Positions 1 to 5,603 of a stretch of 6,802 bases of DNA are shown one piece after another; the first letter of the stretch is position 1, and the number at the start of each line of letters is the position of its first letter. A program made the translations under genes and the position numbers. The notes beneath the pieces were generated by a model, which did no database searches, was not told the DNA's origin, and saw only the letters and a program-made list of their open reading frames with translations. The DNA comes from an uncultured Collinsella sp. (GTDB taxonomy: Bacteria > Actinomycetota > Coriobacteriia > Coriobacteriales > Coriobacteriaceae), in the NCBI GenBank assembly GCA_900554455.1, contig USHT01000063.1:1-6802 (forward strand), written 5' to 3'.

Positions 1-1937
1 GCGGCAAATGCGGCCGGGTAATCCTCGGCAGTAAGGGCGACGTCGACAGCAGTCTGAGCAGCCTCGGAAGCATCGGCAAGCGCGAGCTCGGCCTCGCCCA
101 TCAGGCTGCGGTCGTACTCCGCGCCCAGCTCGGACTTGGAGATATGCGCGGCACGGGCATAGGCCGTAGCCAGGTTGTCAAAGGTCTCGGCATCGTTCTT
201 GCGGGCCTCGTCGAGGGCGGCGCAGCGGGCGAAGAAGACGGACGGGGCGATGATGTGCACCGCAGAGACGGCGGCAACGGTATCGGCCGGGATCTTTTCG
301 TCGCGGGCCATGCTCACCAGGCGGCCGTGGAAGAAGTCACGGACCTGCTGGGCGACCTCGGCGGCGTCGAACTCAATGCCCTGCTCGCTATAGAGCTCGA
401 GGGCGAAGTCGATGAGCGACGTGGGGTCGATCAGCAGACGGTCGCGCAGGATGTTGATGATGCCGATAGCGGCACGACGTAGCGCGTAGGGGTCGGAGGA
501 GCCGGTCGGGGGCTCGCCAATGGCAAAGATACCGGCAATGGTATCGAGCTTGTCGGCGCAGGCCACGATGCAGCCAGCGGTGCCCTCGGGCAGCTCGTCA
601 CCGGCAAAGCGAGGACGATAGTGATCGCGAATGGCGTGGGCGACCTCGTCGTTCTCCCCCATCGCGGTGGCGTAGTAACCGCCCATCACGCCCTGCTGGC
701 TCGTGAACTCGACGACGGCGTTGGATACCAAGTCGGCCTTGCACAGGTGCGCGGCGCGAGCAGCGTCGGCGGCAAGATGGGCGCCCAGGTGAGCCTCGCG
801 GGCGATAGCGAGCGCGAGCTGCTCGATGCGCTCGGACTTGGCGAGCACGCTACCGAGCTTCTCCTGGAAGGCGACCTTGGCCAGACGCTCGCGGAACTCG
901 TCGAGGGAGATCTTCAGGTCCTCCTCGTAGAAGAACTTGGCATCGTCCAGACGGGCGCGCACAACGCGCTCGTTGCCGTCGATCACGCGCTCGGCGTTCT
1001 CGGGCTTGCTATTGGAGACGACCACGAACTCACGCGTGAGCTTGCCCTCGCCGTCATAGATCGGGAAGTAGCGCTGGTTGGTGAGCATGGACTCGCAGAT
1101 AATCTCGTGCGGGACCTTGAGGAACTCCTCATCGAAAGTACCGACGAGCACCGTCGGCCACTCGCAGAGGTTGATAACCTCCTCAAAGACCTTCTTGGGC
1201 GTATCGACATGGCAGCCGGGACGGGCAGCCTCGACCTCGGCGATACCGGCAAGGATGGCCTCACGACGACGCTCGGCAGAAAGCACGCCGGCGTCCTCAA
1301 GCACCTGCTCGTAGACGGCGGGGCTGGCAACCACATGGTCACCGGGGCCAAGCACGCGATGACCACGCGTGGTGTTGCCGCTCGTCACGTCGGCAAACGA
1401 CACGGGAACAACATCCTCGCCCAAAAGGCAGCAGATCCAACGGACCGGACGCACGAACGTGGCGTGCTCGTGGCCCCAGCGCTGACTACGGTAGTTGGGC
1501 CACTGCAGGCCGGCGATGGTCTTCTCGCACAGAGCGGTCAGAATCGGCGTAGCCGGTGCGGAGGGAATGTTCTTCTCGGCGAATACATACTCGCGACCGT
1601 CAGTGTCCTCGCGACGGACCAGGTCCTCGGCAGCCACACCGCACTTGCGGGCAAAGCCCTGGGCGGCCTTGGTGGCGTTACCGTCAGCGTCGAAGGCAAT
1701 GTTGGCCGCGGGGCCACGCTTGACCTCGTGAACCTCATCGGTCGCGGTGGCGACATTAGCCACGAGCGCGGCAAGACGACGCGGGCTCGAGATCACGCGG
1801 ACCTCGCCGTGAGCCAGACCGGCCTCGTCGAGACCCTTGGCGATCATGGTGCCAAGCTGCTTGACGGCATTGTTCAGCGGTGCGGAGGGCATTTCCTCCG
1901 TACCGATCTCAAACAGGAAATCCTTAGCGTCTGCCAT
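1..1937 (-). CDS. glyS: Glycyl-tRNA synthetase beta subunit, 3' end cut by window edge
   Basis: This is the beta subunit of the heterotetrameric (alpha2beta2) glycyl-tRNA synthetase. It binds tRNA-Gly and is needed, with GlyQ, to charge it with glycine in the cytoplasm. The ATG at 1937 lies 3 bases after the glyQ stop, with an AGGTGG ribosome-binding site inside the glyQ end. About 645 residues are open to the window edge with no stop; the family is about 690 long, so roughly 45 C-terminal residues of the DALR-like anticodon-binding region are missing. Family landmarks in order are FLFEIGTEEMP (7-17; most members have EELP), SPRRLA (51-56), TFVRPVRWI (160-168), the central CKADLVSNAVVEFTSQQGVMG stretch (about 399-419), RPRFAGDELP (441-450), ADKLDTIAGIF (461-471) and DPYALRRAA (482-490). 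It is co-transcribed with glyQ. I see no frameshift. Identification is very secure. Confidence 0.97.
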   Translation of the reverse strand, partial: MADAKDFLFEIGTEEMPSAPLNNAVKQLGTMIAKGLDEAGLAHGEVRVISSPRRLAALVANVATATDEVHEVKRGPAANIAFDADGNATKAAQGFARKCGVAAEDLVRREDTDGREYVFAEKNIPSAPATPILTALCEKTIAGLQWPNYRSQRWGHEHATFVRPVRWICCLLGEDVVPVSFADVTSGNTTRGHRVLGPGDHVVASPAVYEQVLEDAGVLSAERRREAILAGIAEVEAARPGCHVDTPKKVFEEVINLCEWPTVLVGTFDEEFLKVPHEIICESMLTNQRYFPIYDGEGKLTREFVVVSNSKPENAERVIDGNERVVRARLDDAKFFYEEDLKISLDEFRERLAKVAFQEKLGSVLAKSERIEQLALAIAREAHLGAHLAADAARAAHLCKADLVSNAVVEFTSQQGVMGGYYATAMGENDEVAHAIRDHYRPRFAGDELPEGTAGCIVACADKLDTIAGIFAIGEPPTGSSDPYALRRAAIGIINILRDRLLIDPTSLIDFALELYSEQGIEFDAAEVAQQVRDFFHGRLVSMARDEKIPADTVAAVSAVHIIAPSVFFARCAALDEARKNDAETFDNLATAYARAAHISKSELGAEYDRSLMGEAELALADASEAAQTAVDVALTAEDYPAAFA

Positions 1938-1940
1938 GGC

Positions 1941-2852
1941 TTACGCCACCTCGCCTTCCTGGTCGGCATTCTCGTTGACTCCGGCGACCTCGGCCATGTA
2001 GGCCTCGCAGCACGCCTTGGCGACGGCGCGGACGCGCAGGATGTAGTTGGCACGCTCGACCGCGGACAGGGCGCCGCGGGCATCGAGCAGGTTGAAAGCG
2101 TGGCTGCACTTCATGACGCAGTCGTACGCCGGCAGCGGCAGCTTGCGCTCCAGACAGGAGTGGCACTCGGCCTCGTAGTCGTCAAACTTCTGACGCATCA
2201 TCTCGACGTTGGCAACCTCAAAGTTGTAGGCGCTGAACTCGCGCTCGTTCTCGAGGAACACGTCACCATAGGTCATGGGCGTGCCGTCGGGCAGGTAGCT
2301 CCACACCAGGTCGTAGACCGAGTTGACGCCCTGGGCGTACATGGCGATACGCTCCAGGCCGTAGGTGATCTCGACGGGCACGGGGTCGACCTCGATGCCG
2401 CCCACCTGCTGGAAGTACGTAAACTGCGTGACCTCCATGCCATTGAGCCAGACCTCCCAGCCAAGGCCCCAGGCGCCGAGCGTCGGGCTCTCCCAGTCGT
2501 CCTCGACAAAGCGGACGTCATGGTCGTTGGGGTCCAGACCGATAGCGGCAAGAGACCCCAGGTAGAGCTCCTGGGCGTTGACCGGCGAGGGCTTGATGAG
2601 CACCTGGAACTGATAGTAATGCTGCATGCGGTTGGGGTTCTCGCCGTAGCGGCCGTCGGCGGGACGGCGGCAGGGCTGCGCATAGCAGGTGCGCCACTCG
2701 GCGGGACCGAGCGAGCGCAGCGTGGTCGCGGTATGGAAGGTACCGGCACCGACCTCGGAGTCATAGGGCTGCATAATGACGCAGCCCTGCTCGCCCCAGT
2801 ACTGCTGGAGGCGCAGGATGATGTCTTGGAAGGAAAGCGATGAAGCGTTCAT
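1941..2852 (-). CDS. glyQ: Glycyl-tRNA synthetase alpha subunit
   Basis: This is the class II catalytic subunit of alpha2beta2 glycyl-tRNA synthetase; it forms glycyl-adenylate and, with GlyS, glycyl-tRNA. It has 303 residues, the same length as E. coli GlyQ, and can be aligned along its whole length with few gaps. Landmarks are [17 protein letters not shown] (22-38), the motif 2 region [14 protein letters not shown] (62-75) with HYYQFQV (78-84), the [28 protein letters not shown] block (125-152), motif 3-like YGLERIAMY (164-172) and [12 protein letters not shown] (250-261). The ATG at 2852 is preceded by AGGGG about 11 bases upstream, a rather long spacing. It contains nine cysteines, including C230-x2-C233 and C245-x3-C249, at positions that are not Cys in E. 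coli GlyQ as I recall it. No T-box leader fits in the 59-bp upstream gap. Confidence 0.98.
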   Translation of the reverse strand: MNASSLSFQDIILRLQQYWGEQGCVIMQPYDSEVGAGTFHTATTLRSLGPAEWRTCYAQPCRRPADGRYGENPNRMQHYYQFQVLIKPSPVNAQELYLGSLAAIGLDPNDHDVRFVEDDWESPTLGAWGLGWEVWLNGMEVTQFTYFQQVGGIEVDPVPVEITYGLERIAMYAQGVNSVYDLVWSYLPDGTPMTYGDVFLENEREFSAYNFEVANVEMMRQKFDDYEAECHSCLERKLPLPAYDCVMKCSHAFNLLDARGALSAVERANYILRVRAVAKACCEAYMAEVAGVNENADQEGEVA

Positions 2853-2911
2853 GCCTCTAATATCCCCTCGTCGAAACGATTACACGGTTAGGTACTGTAC
2901 TATAGCGGTTT
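2853..2911 (-). promoter_or_regulatory. lepB-glyQ intergenic gap with weak possible promoter
   Basis: This gap on the minus strand contains TATAGT (2904 to 2899), a 5-of-6 match to a -10 hexamer. It is joined to a small symmetric element reading GTAC-A-GTAC (2900 to 2892). No hexamer at 16-18 bp spacing upstream resembles TTGACA (for example CGGCGC at 17 bp), so promoter support is weak. I see no hairpin plus U-tract that would terminate the upstream operon, so read-through from lepB into glyQ is plausible. The AGGGG ribosome-binding site for glyQ lies at the downstream end. Confidence 0.3.
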
Positions 2912-3475
2912 TTAGTCGATAGCGCCGATGCGGTTGAGCGGCCAGTAGCGCACAAGCGCCACAGCGATCAAATCAGAGCGATCGACGGGACCAAAGTAGC
3001 GTGAGTCGGCAGAGTTTTCGCGGTTGTCGCCCATCACCCACACGCACCCGTCGGGAACGGTGTAGGGATAGCTTACCTGAGCGCCGGGCGCTTGGACTGA
3101 AAGTGGCCAGCTCATGCCCGTCGTATAGTCCTCGTCGAGCGCTTGGCCGTCAACGACCACCTTGCCATCCTGCAGGTCGACCGTCTGGCCGGCCGTGGCA
3201 ATAACACGCTTGACAAGAACATCATGCTCGGAGGTGCCATCGGGGTTGTGAAACACCACGATATCGCCCTGCTTGACGGGCTGACCGAGCTCGAGGCTCA
3301 CCTTTTGTGCCAGGATCTGGTCGCCAATCTCGATCGTGGACTCCATGGAGCCGGTGGGCACCACAAAGGGCTCGACCACAAACGAGCGAATCAAGAAGGT
3401 GGCGACCAGTGCGATCGCGATGACCGCGATCCACTCAAAAGCGCCCCTCAACGCGGAATGCTGCGATGGAACCAT
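2912..3475 (-). CDS. lepB: Signal peptidase I (type I leader peptidase)
   Basis: This membrane-anchored serine protease removes signal peptides from exported proteins on the outer face of the cytoplasmic membrane. Numbered from the ATG at 3475 it has 187 residues. One N-terminal transmembrane helix (about 12-30, WIAVIAIALVATFLIRSFV) is followed by box B PTGSMESTI with nucleophile Ser43, box D LVKRVIATAG with general-base Lys89, and box E GDNRENSADSR (149-159). This is the short Gram-positive-like form with a single anchor. Start choice: a GTG at 3481 overlaps the trmD stop and adds Met-Arg, but GAGGAG sits almost against that GTG and 5 bases before the ATG at 3475, so I prefer the ATG. The gap from the trmD stop is then 2 bases, which indicates tight translational coupling. 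It has no functional link to the tRNA/ribosome genes beyond cotranscription. Confidence 0.96.
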   Translation of the reverse strand: MVPSQHSALRGAFEWIAVIAIALVATFLIRSFVVEPFVVPTGSMESTIEIGDQILAQKVSLELGQPVKQGDIVVFHNPDGTSEHDVLVKRVIATAGQTVDLQDGKVVVDGQALDEDYTTGMSWPLSVQAPGAQVSYPYTVPDGCVWVMGDNRENSADSRYFGPVDRSDLIAVALVRYWPLNRIGAID

Positions 3476-3477
3476 TC

Positions 3478-4236
3478 TCACTCCTCGCTCTGCGAATACG
3501 AAGCGTCAAGGATCTCTTGCGCGTAAGCGCGCTCCTCGGGCGTCAGCCGCGCCGTCTCGATCAGATCGGGACGCCAGCGGCAGGTGCGCTCGATGGCGTT
3601 CTTGCGACGCCAGGCATCGACCTTGGCGTGATCGCCACTCACGAGCACCGGCGGCACGCCCTCGCCGTTGAACTCGGCGGGACGGGTGTACTGCGCGTAC
3701 TCGAGCAGGCCTCCGTCCTCGGCGGTCGAGAACGACTCGTCCACATTGCTCATCTCGTCGCCCAGGGCGCCGGGAATCAGGCGTACGACGGCATCGGCAA
3801 CGACCATGGCAGGCAGCTCGCCGCCCGTAAGCACGTAGTCGCCGATCGACAGACGCTCATCGGCATACGCATACGCACGCTCGTCGACGCCCTCGTAGCG
3901 ACTGCACACAAACAACAGGCGCTCACTTTTGAGCAGGCGCTCGGCCACATGCTGCGTAAAGGGCTCGCCACAGGGGGTAAAGAACACCACAGTGGGCTTG
4001 GGACCCTCTGCGCTAATGGCCTCGATGGCCTCTGCGATAGGCTCGACCTTCATGAGCATGCCCTGCCCGCCGCCGTACGGCTCGTCATCGACGGTACGAT
4101 GGCGGTCGTGCGTCCAGTCGCGCAGGTTATACGCCTTAAAATCAAAAAGGCCGGCCTTGCGGGCGCGGCCCAAAATCGACGTGGACATGACGGGCTCAAA
4201 CATCTCGGGAAAGACCGAAAGGGTCTCAATCAGCAT
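3478..4236 (-). CDS. trmD: tRNA (guanine-N1-)-methyltransferase
   Basis: TrmD is a SPOUT-class (trefoil knot) AdoMet-dependent enzyme that makes m1G37 next to the anticodon in a subset of tRNAs, preventing +1 frameshifting. It has 252 residues, a normal length. Landmarks are the LSVFPEMF start (6-13), RHRTVDDEPYGGGQGMLMK (45-63), CSRYEGVDER (111-120; E. coli has CGRYEGIDER), the knot SIGDYVLTGGELPAM (130-144), RLIPGALG (152-159, with the conserved Arg152), YTRP (183-186) and SGDHAKVDAWR (200-210). The region normally carrying the catalytic Asp (E. coli D169, motif EDSF) reads D166-E167-S168-F169, and is followed by four extra residues before GLLEY. The ATG at 4236 has a strong GGGAGGA site 4 bases away. 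It lies 10 bases after rimM and runs into lepB. Confidence 0.97.
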   Translation of the reverse strand: MLIETLSVFPEMFEPVMSTSILGRARKAGLFDFKAYNLRDWTHDRHRTVDDEPYGGGQGMLMKVEPIAEAIEAISAEGPKPTVVFFTPCGEPFTQHVAERLLKSERLLFVCSRYEGVDERAYAYADERLSIGDYVLTGGELPAMVVADAVVRLIPGALGDEMSNVDESFSTAEDGGLLEYAQYTRPAEFNGEGVPPVLVSGDHAKVDAWRRKNAIERTCRWRPDLIETARLTPEERAYAQEILDASYSQSEE

Positions 4237-4246
4237 GTTGTCCTCC

Positions 4247-4768
4247 CTACTTGTCCATATCGATCAGGCCGTCCATCACGTGGACGGAAATTGTTCCTGT
4301 GTCGGGAAGATCGAGCACAACCTGCTCGATCACGGGAATCAGCACCTCGCCGTACCGATCACCCTCGACAACCCAAACATCGTTAGCGGGCGTCGACATG
4401 ATCTCGACGATCGTGCCGAGCGAGCCGAAGCGCTCGTCGACCACCTCGCGACCCATCAGGTCGGTATAGGCAGCGTCGAGCGAATCGAGCTCAAAATCGT
4501 CACGATTTGCCAGCACGTAGCATCCCGTGATACCCTCGGCGGCCGTCAAGTCGTCAATGCCCTCAAACGAGACCAGATCGCCATCGCCCGTATCGGTGAC
4601 GGACACGACCGTGCAAAAGCGGTCGCGCTTGAGCGCCGGCGGCGTCAGGGCGACGCGCATACCAGGCTCTAATACAGAAGGAAGCCCCCGCAGCGGCTGC
4701 GCGAGGACCTCCCCCTTCCTTCCGTGCGGCTTGACCACACGGGCGATGTTTTTGTACTGGGACCTCAA
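4247..4768 (-). CDS. rimM: 16S rRNA processing / 30S maturation factor RimM
   Basis: RimM binds the 30S subunit (via S19 in E. coli) and helps assemble the head domain during 16S rRNA maturation. It has 173 residues, typical of the family. The N-terminal RimM barrel (about 5-90) opens with YKNIARVVKPHGRKGEV (5-21), matching the family's G-R-[IV]-xKPHGxxGEV. The C-terminal PRC-barrel (about 97-171) has LMGREVVD, FGSLGTIVEI, NDVWVV and GEVLIPVI. The first possible start is TTG at 4768; an in-frame stop lies ten codons upstream and no ATG or GTG intervenes. The next option, GTG at codon 11, would delete the conserved first strand, so TTG is well supported. It starts 4 bases after the khpA stop, and the TTG lies in the loop of a perfect inverted repeat. 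Confidence 0.95.
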   Translation of the reverse strand: MRSQYKNIARVVKPHGRKGEVLAQPLRGLPSVLEPGMRVALTPPALKRDRFCTVVSVTDTGDGDLVSFEGIDDLTAAEGITGCYVLANRDDFELDSLDAAYTDLMGREVVDERFGSLGTIVEIMSTPANDVWVVEGDRYGEVLIPVIEQVVLDLPDTGTISVHVMDGLIDMDK

Positions 4769-4781
4769 GGTCCTAGCCCAG
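4757..4781 (-). promoter_or_regulatory. Hairpin enclosing khpA stop and rimM start
   Basis: Positions 4760-4773 form a perfect 14-base palindrome, GGACCTCAAGGTCC. In the minus-strand mRNA it folds as GGACC-UUGA-GGUCC, with the rimM UUG initiation codon in the four-base loop. A short outer CUG/CAG helix (4757-4759 with 4779-4781) can extend it, leaving a 5-base bulge. The khpA UAG stop straddles the 5' base of the stem, and the only Shine-Dalgarno-like bases (AGGA) are inside it. The geometry would suit translational coupling, in which a ribosome finishing khpA melts the stem and exposes the rimM start. The structure is visible; its function is inferred. Confidence 0.5.
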
Positions 4782-5057
4782 AACCTCTACCTCGACAGCA
4801 GTGTCGAGGCGAGCGGCCAGTGCACGGGCGAGCGTGCGAATGGCCTTGATGGTACGGCCACGACGGCCGATGACCTTAGCGACGTCATCCTCGGCGACCG
4901 AAACCTCAATCGTAGAGGCGTCGTCACCATCGATGACCTCAAGGCTCACGGAATCCGGGTCGTCGACGATCTGAACAACGAGATATTCGACGAGATCGGC
5001 GATGCGATCTGAGAGCATTGCCTCACCCTCGAGCTGTGCAGCGTCAACCTCAGGCAC
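4773..5057 (-). CDS. khpA: KH-domain RNA-binding protein KhpA
   Basis: This is a small cytoplasmic KH-domain RNA-binding protein of the family encoded between rpsP and rimM in many Gram-positive bacteria. In some of these it partners with the KH/R3H protein KhpB (Jag/EloR) in cell-elongation and RNA regulation. It has 94 residues from GTG 5057. The KH GxxG loop is VIGRRGRTIKAI (62-73; G64 to G67), preceded by the family's LVEYLVVQIVDDPDSV stretch (22-37). Start choice: the GTG follows the rpsP stop by 3 bases and has GAGGAG 6 bases upstream. An internal ATG at 5018 (residue 14, with GAGGG nearby) would give 81 residues, nearer the usual 75-80, and cannot be excluded. Its stop lies inside the rimM start hairpin. 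Confidence 0.93.
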   Translation of the reverse strand: MPEVDAAQLEGEAMLSDRIADLVEYLVVQIVDDPDSVSLEVIDGDDASTIEVSVAEDDVAKVIGRRGRTIKAIRTLARALAARLDTAVEVEVLG

Positions 5058-5060
5058 GAT

Positions 5061-5402
5061 TTACTCCTCGGCGCCCTCAGCGGCCTCAGCGGCAGCCTTA
5101 GCGGCCTCGGCCTCTTTGGCGAGCTGCTTCTTGGACTTCTTGACGACGGTCTCGGTCTTCTCGCCCTCGTTGGCGGCCTTGACCAGAGCGGCGACGGCGT
5201 CGGTAAGCTGAGCGCCCTTGGACTGCCAGTCGGCGATCTTCTCGAGGTCGAGGTTGATGGTCTTGGGGGCGGTCATCGGGTTGTAGCGGCCAACCTCCTC
5301 GATGATACGACCGTCACGCGGGGCGCGGGAATCGGCGACGACGACACGGTAGTACGGACGCTTCTTAGCGCCGTGACGAGCAAGGCGAATCTTGACTGCC
5401 AA
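5061..5402 (-). CDS. rpsP: 30S ribosomal protein S16
   Basis: S16 is an early-assembling 30S subunit protein that binds the 5' domain of 16S rRNA. It has 113 residues starting at TTG 5402. The start is decided by the family N-terminus (M)[25 protein letters not shown] and by a near-perfect GGAGGAG (5415 to 5409) 6 bases upstream; an in-frame TTG at 5438 would add 12 residues absent from the family. The core (about 1-80) includes [18 protein letters not shown] (27-43) and the [17 protein letters not shown] helix region. Residues 81-113 are an extra Lys/Glu/Ala-rich tail ([15 protein letters not shown] and onward) beyond the roughly 80-residue E. coli-type protein, probably flexible or helical; similar extensions occur in actinobacterial S16. 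It is the first gene of the operon. Confidence 0.97.
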   Translation of the reverse strand: MAVKIRLARHGAKKRPYYRVVVADSRAPRDGRIIEEVGRYNPMTAPKTINLDLEKIADWQSKGAQLTDAVAALVKAANEGEKTETVVKKSKKQLAKEAEAAKAAAEAAEGAEE

Positions 5403-5408
5403 AGGAAA

Positions 5409-5415
5409 CTCCTCC
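5409..5415 (-). promoter_or_regulatory. Ribosome-binding site fixing the rpsP TTG start
   Basis: GGAGGAG on the minus strand is almost a full anti-16S match and lies 6 bases before TTG 5402. It is the strongest such site in the operon. It compensates for the weak UUG codon and excludes the upstream in-frame TTG at 5438. Confidence 0.85.
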
Positions 5416-5421
5416 AACCAA

Positions 5422-5436
5422 GCAGCTTTAGGCTGC
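5422..5436 (-). promoter_or_regulatory. Small hairpin in rpsP 5' leader
   Basis: The minus strand reads GCAGC-CTAAA-GCTGC, a perfect 5-bp stem with a 5-base loop. It ends 6 bases before the GGAGGAG ribosome-binding site of rpsP. It has no U-tract, so it is not an intrinsic terminator. It could protect the mRNA 5' end or tune initiation; I do not recognise it as a known ribosomal-protein leader. Confidence 0.35.
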
Positions 5437-5458
5437 AACTACAAACAAACAGTTGAAC

Positions 5459-5487
5459 ATAATACGCCATCGACGCGGGCAGGTGAA
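5459..5487 (-). promoter_or_regulatory. Likely main sigma70-type promoter of the rpsP operon
   Basis: On the minus strand, -35 TTCACC (5487 to 5482; 4 of 6 matches to TTGACA) and -10 TATTAT (5464 to 5459; 5 of 6 matches to TATAAT) are separated by exactly 17 bp. The predicted transcription start is near 5452. This leaves a leader of about 50 nt that contains the small hairpin and the GGAGGAG site. The position and spacing make it the best promoter in the window, but it rests on consensus matching only. Confidence 0.6.
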
Positions 5488-5531
5488 GTCCGTGAGACCA
5501 ACTTCTTCGGTGTAGTCGAGGGCAAATCCAT

Positions 5532-5559
5532 ATCTTAGACAAGAATTCGGGATTTGCAA
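5532..5559 (-). promoter_or_regulatory. Possible second, upstream promoter of the rpsP operon
   Basis: Minus-strand TTGCAA (5559 to 5554) and TAAGAT (5537 to 5532) each match consensus at 4 of 6 positions with a 16-bp spacer. Transcription would start near 5525 and give a leader of about 120 nt that includes a weak GAAGT/ACTTC stem (5505-5501 with 5489-5485). It is weaker than the promoter at 5459-5487. Confidence 0.3.
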
Positions 5560-5591
5560 GCACATACACGCACCCCACATGAGCTGCGCGG

Positions 5592-5597
5592 TATACT
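5592..5597 (+). promoter_or_regulatory. Candidate -10 element for dinB
   Basis: TATACT matches TATAAT at 5 of 6 positions. Transcription would begin 6-7 bases downstream, essentially at the dinB ATG (5604), implying a leaderless message. No TTGACA-like hexamer lies at the right distance (CGCACC at 17 bp) and there is no extended TGn, so a weak or activator-dependent promoter is implied if this is real. I see no CGAAC-N4-GTTCG type LexA box. Confidence 0.4.
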
Positions 5598-5603
5598 CAT
5601 GAC

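Noticed and set aside
621..2843. A 740-codon open frame on the plus strand running antisense through glyQ and glyS.
   Set aside because: It is codon-aligned with the two real genes, so its stops would require TTA, CTA or TCA codons in them, which are rare in GC-rich genomes. The product has no recognisable family features, whereas the opposite strand encodes clear GlyQ and GlyS.
2853..2911. A T-box or other aminoacyl-tRNA-responsive leader before glyQ.
   Set aside because: Only 59 bases separate lepB from glyQ, too short for a T-box, and there is no terminator hairpin or T-box-like consensus.
3466..4386. A 306-codon plus-strand open frame antisense to trmD and part of rimM.
   Set aside because: It has the same codon-aligned antisense effect as the frame opposite glyQS. 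TrmD on the minus strand is unmistakable and fills the region.
5061..5438. A longer S16 beginning at TTG 5438.
   Set aside because: It would add 12 residues not found in the family and read through the leader hairpin and the GGAGGAG site that serves TTG 5402.
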